From positions 12,482,075 to 12,546,074 of the forward strand of contig CM032811.1 in the NCBI GenBank assembly GCA_019155185.1: a stretch of 64,000 nt of DNA, written 5' to 3'. Both the position numbers and the translations under genes were made by a program. The notes beneath the pieces are model-generated. The model saw nothing but the letters and a program-made list of their open reading frames with translations. It was not told the origin of the DNA and searched no databases. The first letter of the stretch is position 1. Every line of letters starts with the position of its first letter. This document shows, piece after piece, positions 63,601 to 64,000 of the stretch. The DNA comes from Beaufortia kweichowensis. Its lineage: Eukaryota; Chordata; Actinopteri; Cypriniformes; Gastromyzontidae.

Positions 63601-64000
63601 TCCACTGGAAAAACTGTTGACAGTATAATTTTATGCTGGATGTGGATTAATCTGTGTTTGGTAAACCAGCTTCATGTGGTTACCCTCTAATTCAAATTGA
63701 AGACAGATCTTTGCAACTTGTTGAAATGTGGAGATCCAAGAGCTCAAAGACATCCATATAACCTTTTAAAATGCACCATATTGAAACAAAGCAACAATAT
63801 TTGCTTCATATTTTCCACTGCTTTTTGTTTTGAATTGTAATGTTTTATGTTATGATGAATATCTGATGAATTGTGCTTCACACAGTGTGTTCAAAGGGAC
63901 GATTCGGACCACAATGTCAAAGTTTTTGCACATGTGTGAATGGAGGCGTGTGTGACCCTGCGGATGGCACGTGCAGATGTGGACTGGGCTGGACTGGCCA
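42694..64000 (+). CDS. megf6: Multiple EGF-like domains 6, 5' part (continues past window)
   Basis: Secreted EMI/EGF-repeat protein. Twenty-seven coding exons: 42694-42773, 44394-44528, 44724-44833, 44910-45014, 48581-48703, 49102-49224, 50263-50388, 50487-50609, 50948-51070, 51164-51301, 51379-51501, 52114-52236, 52340-52561, 52699-52830, 53525-53653, 54033-54161, 54326-54460, 54546-54680, 56069-56191, 56686-56814, 59192-59320, 60074-60202, 60716-60844, 61856-61987, 62239-62367, 62457-62585, 63886-64000+. Order: signal peptide (MRSVALLLCCVIVSL), EMI domain (PNVCEEQ to YRCCPGW), one plain EGF, eight EGFs of mostly calcium-binding type (DINEC, DIDEC), an acidic linker (52340-52561), then laminin-like EGFs of about 43 residues. 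IEMEIVNGCEKNNGGCSHHC is nearly identical to human. Start chosen because only this frame joins AT|G to MPNVC in phase. Confidence 0.93.
43316..43335 (+). repeat. TA microsatellite
   Basis: Ten TA units in megf6 intron 1. Confidence 0.8.
45015..48580 (+). other. megf6 intron 4
   Basis: 3.6 kb with no coding exon found. It holds a TA run near 45917, GA runs near 46778-46804 and the repeat at 47772-47880. Short open frames are unremarkable. Confidence 0.5.
47772..47880 (+). repeat. Dispersed repeat, copy A, in megf6 intron 4
   Basis: Contains aattcactttaatatttta, aatcatgacaaactatatattgatggaaag and aagactcaagaataaatat. Near-identical to 58498-58600 in the same orientation. Confidence 0.65.
48581..48703 (+). 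CDS. megf6: megf6 calcium-binding EGF exon with an extra cysteine
   Basis: Encodes DINECAYNNGGCEGSCCNT...CRCPDG. The third cysteine is followed directly by another (GSCCNT) where most modules have V or E, giving seven cysteines rather than six. Splice sites and phase (1-1) are normal. Confidence 0.85.
49225..50262 (+). other. megf6 intron 6
   Basis: AT-rich intron. I see no exon, named repeat or other structure beyond short tracts. Confidence 0.5.
50632..50830 (+). repeat. Fragment of the TGTGACCC family
   Basis: ctacataatgtaaagaacat, gatatctttaatattgactgagtaatg and a trailing tttcacagacagtg match the elements at 20089-20445 and 51815-51994. Confidence 0.5.
51565..52030 (+). repeat. Palindromic MITE split by a second element
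   Basis: Left end aagggattgttcacc and a centre with two arms (aaaagaagatattttgag and the inverse aaaatatcttcttttgtg) belong to the 30655-30880 family. Its right end (aatgatgaaaaatattac, tttttaggtgaac) resumes only after the TGTGACCC element at 51815-51994, so the latter inserted into it. Confidence 0.6.
51815..51994 (+). mobile_element. Non-autonomous TGTGACCC MITE, 180 bp
   Basis: Terminal inverted repeats of about 19 bp: tgtgaccctgtctgtgaaaa at the left, the inverse of tgtgaccctgcctgtaaaaa at the right. Contains ttactcagccaatattaaag and aagg-ttatgttttcacag, matching parts of 20089-20445 in reverse order. No coding capacity. Confidence 0.65.
53757..53810 (-). repeat. L2/SINE-type tail, reverse orientation
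   Basis: atttggataaaagcatcttc then taaatgaattaatg is the fish LINE2/SINE tail read from the other strand. Confidence 0.6.
54681..56068 (+). other. megf6 intron 18
   Basis: AT-rich intron. Only a shortened copy of the palindromic MITE family (acacaaaagaagatatttta near 54779-54850) stands out. No exon seen. Confidence 0.5.
56069..56191 (+). CDS. megf6: megf6 EGF exon altered by two compensating indels
   Basis: Bounded by a gtag acceptor and an A|GTGAG donor, 123 nt, phase 1-1. The frame set by the exons reads VCEVFG... and ends VTGQQCHM without a stop. The central bases spell a good EGF core (FWGAGCDNVCQCGS, then RCVC) only in another frame. Neighbouring modules are 129-135 nt, so the exon is 6 nt short, fitting one lost base near 56076-56083 and a net loss of five in the GT run near 56150-56170. 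It could also be skipped without a frame change. Confidence 0.6.
56436..56640 (+). repeat. Palindromic cyprinid MITE next to a megf6 exon
   Basis: Left end agggatagttcacccaaaaa followed by tcatttattcaccctc, tttctttcttctgcagaac and acaaaagaagatattttgac. It ends about 45 bp before the acceptor of exon 56686-56814. Confidence 0.7.
56815..59191 (+). other. megf6 intron 20
   Basis: 2.4 kb. Contains a CA run (57279-57297), a CpG-rich block with unexplained minus-strand frames (about 57597-58400, see findings) and repeat copy B (58498-58600). Confidence 0.5.
58498..58600 (+). repeat. Dispersed repeat, copy B
   Basis: Contains aattcactttaatatttca, aatcatgacaaactctacattgatggaaag and aagactcaagaataaatat. 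Partner of 47772-47880. Confidence 0.65.
60287..60330 (+). pseudogene. megf6: Relic of a lost megf6 EGF exon
   Basis: Reads CPAGFYGDGC then ICADP, the start of a laminin-like EGF module, between exons 60074-60202 and 60716-60844. The two bases where the acceptor AG should be are AT (gataatgtcc), and the module breaks off into an AT-rich tract with a stop. Not counted as coding. Confidence 0.5.
60845..61855 (+). other. megf6 intron 23
   Basis: About 1 kb with a CA microsatellite (61165-61181) and further CA-rich stretches to about 61450. No exon seen. Confidence 0.5.
61165..61181 (+). repeat. CA microsatellite
   Basis: Eight to nine CA units in megf6 intron 23. Confidence 0.8.
62586..63885 (+). 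other. megf6 intron 26
   Basis: 1.3 kb. The first 700 bp (about 62750-63150) is unusually free of repeats and holds a GGGACTTTCC kappaB-type site (62871-62880). A GT-rich tract lies at 63173-63214. No exon seen. Confidence 0.5.
62871..62880 (+). promoter_or_regulatory. kappaB-type motif GGGACTTTCC
   Basis: Exact match to the classic NF-kappaB consensus, with a GTGGGAA (RBPJ-like) motif about 12 bp upstream at 62858-62864. Single short motifs in an intron can arise by chance. Confidence 0.35.

Noticed and set aside
1..64000. CRISPR arrays, operons or phage-like regions
   Set aside because: All genes are spliced vertebrate genes; repeats are microsatellites and transposon remnants.

Overview
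This window is vertebrate nuclear DNA, almost certainly from a cypriniform (carp or zebrafish-like) fish. Genes are split into short exons with GT-AG introns. Introns carry cyprinid-type palindromic MITEs, tRNA-derived SINE and L2-like tails, and many CA/GT/TA microsatellites. Six genes are complete and a seventh runs off the right edge. I rebuilt exon chains by hand from splice signals, reading phase and remembered family sequences. In six of the seven genes the exons stay in one frame. The exception is the sestrin, which carries a one-base break. No database search was possible.

Layout: (1) + strand, CDS 2329-11333, a sestrin closest to SESN3, with p53-like elements upstream. (2) - strand, 13457-12873, bloc1s3, tail-to-tail with the sestrin. 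(3) + strand, 14353-18148, an SLC19 vitamin transporter taken as slc19a3, head-to-head with bloc1s3. (4) - strand, 31637-18984, agfg1, an ArfGAP with FG/NPF repeats in 15 coding exons. (5) - strand, 35561-33277, mrpl44. (6) - strand, 40816-36709, mff, the mitochondrial fission factor. (7) + strand, 42694 to the window end, megf6, a secreted multi-EGF protein with an EMI domain, 27 coding exons seen and truncated by the window. mff and megf6 are head-to-head. agfg1, mrpl44, mff and slc19a3 are neighbours on human 2q36 as I remember it, which supports their names. The sestrin, bloc1s3 and megf6 map elsewhere in human.

The genes are not an operon-like system. They act in leucine/stress signalling (sestrin), lysosome-related organelle biogenesis (bloc1s3), thiamine uptake (slc19a3), clathrin/ArfGAP trafficking (agfg1), mitochondrial translation (mrpl44), mitochondrial division (mff) and extracellular matrix (megf6).

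Most worth a second look: the sestrin has a one-base frameshift in exon 3 and also replaces two functional residues (the tyrosine matching SESN2 Tyr127 and a leucine-pocket threonine matching Thr377). One megf6 EGF exon (56069-56191) is open only because two indels compensate, so the middle of the module is read in the wrong frame. A second EGF exon survives only as a relic near 60287-60330. A CpG-rich block with unexplained minus-strand reading frames lies in a megf6 intron at 57.6-58.4 kb.
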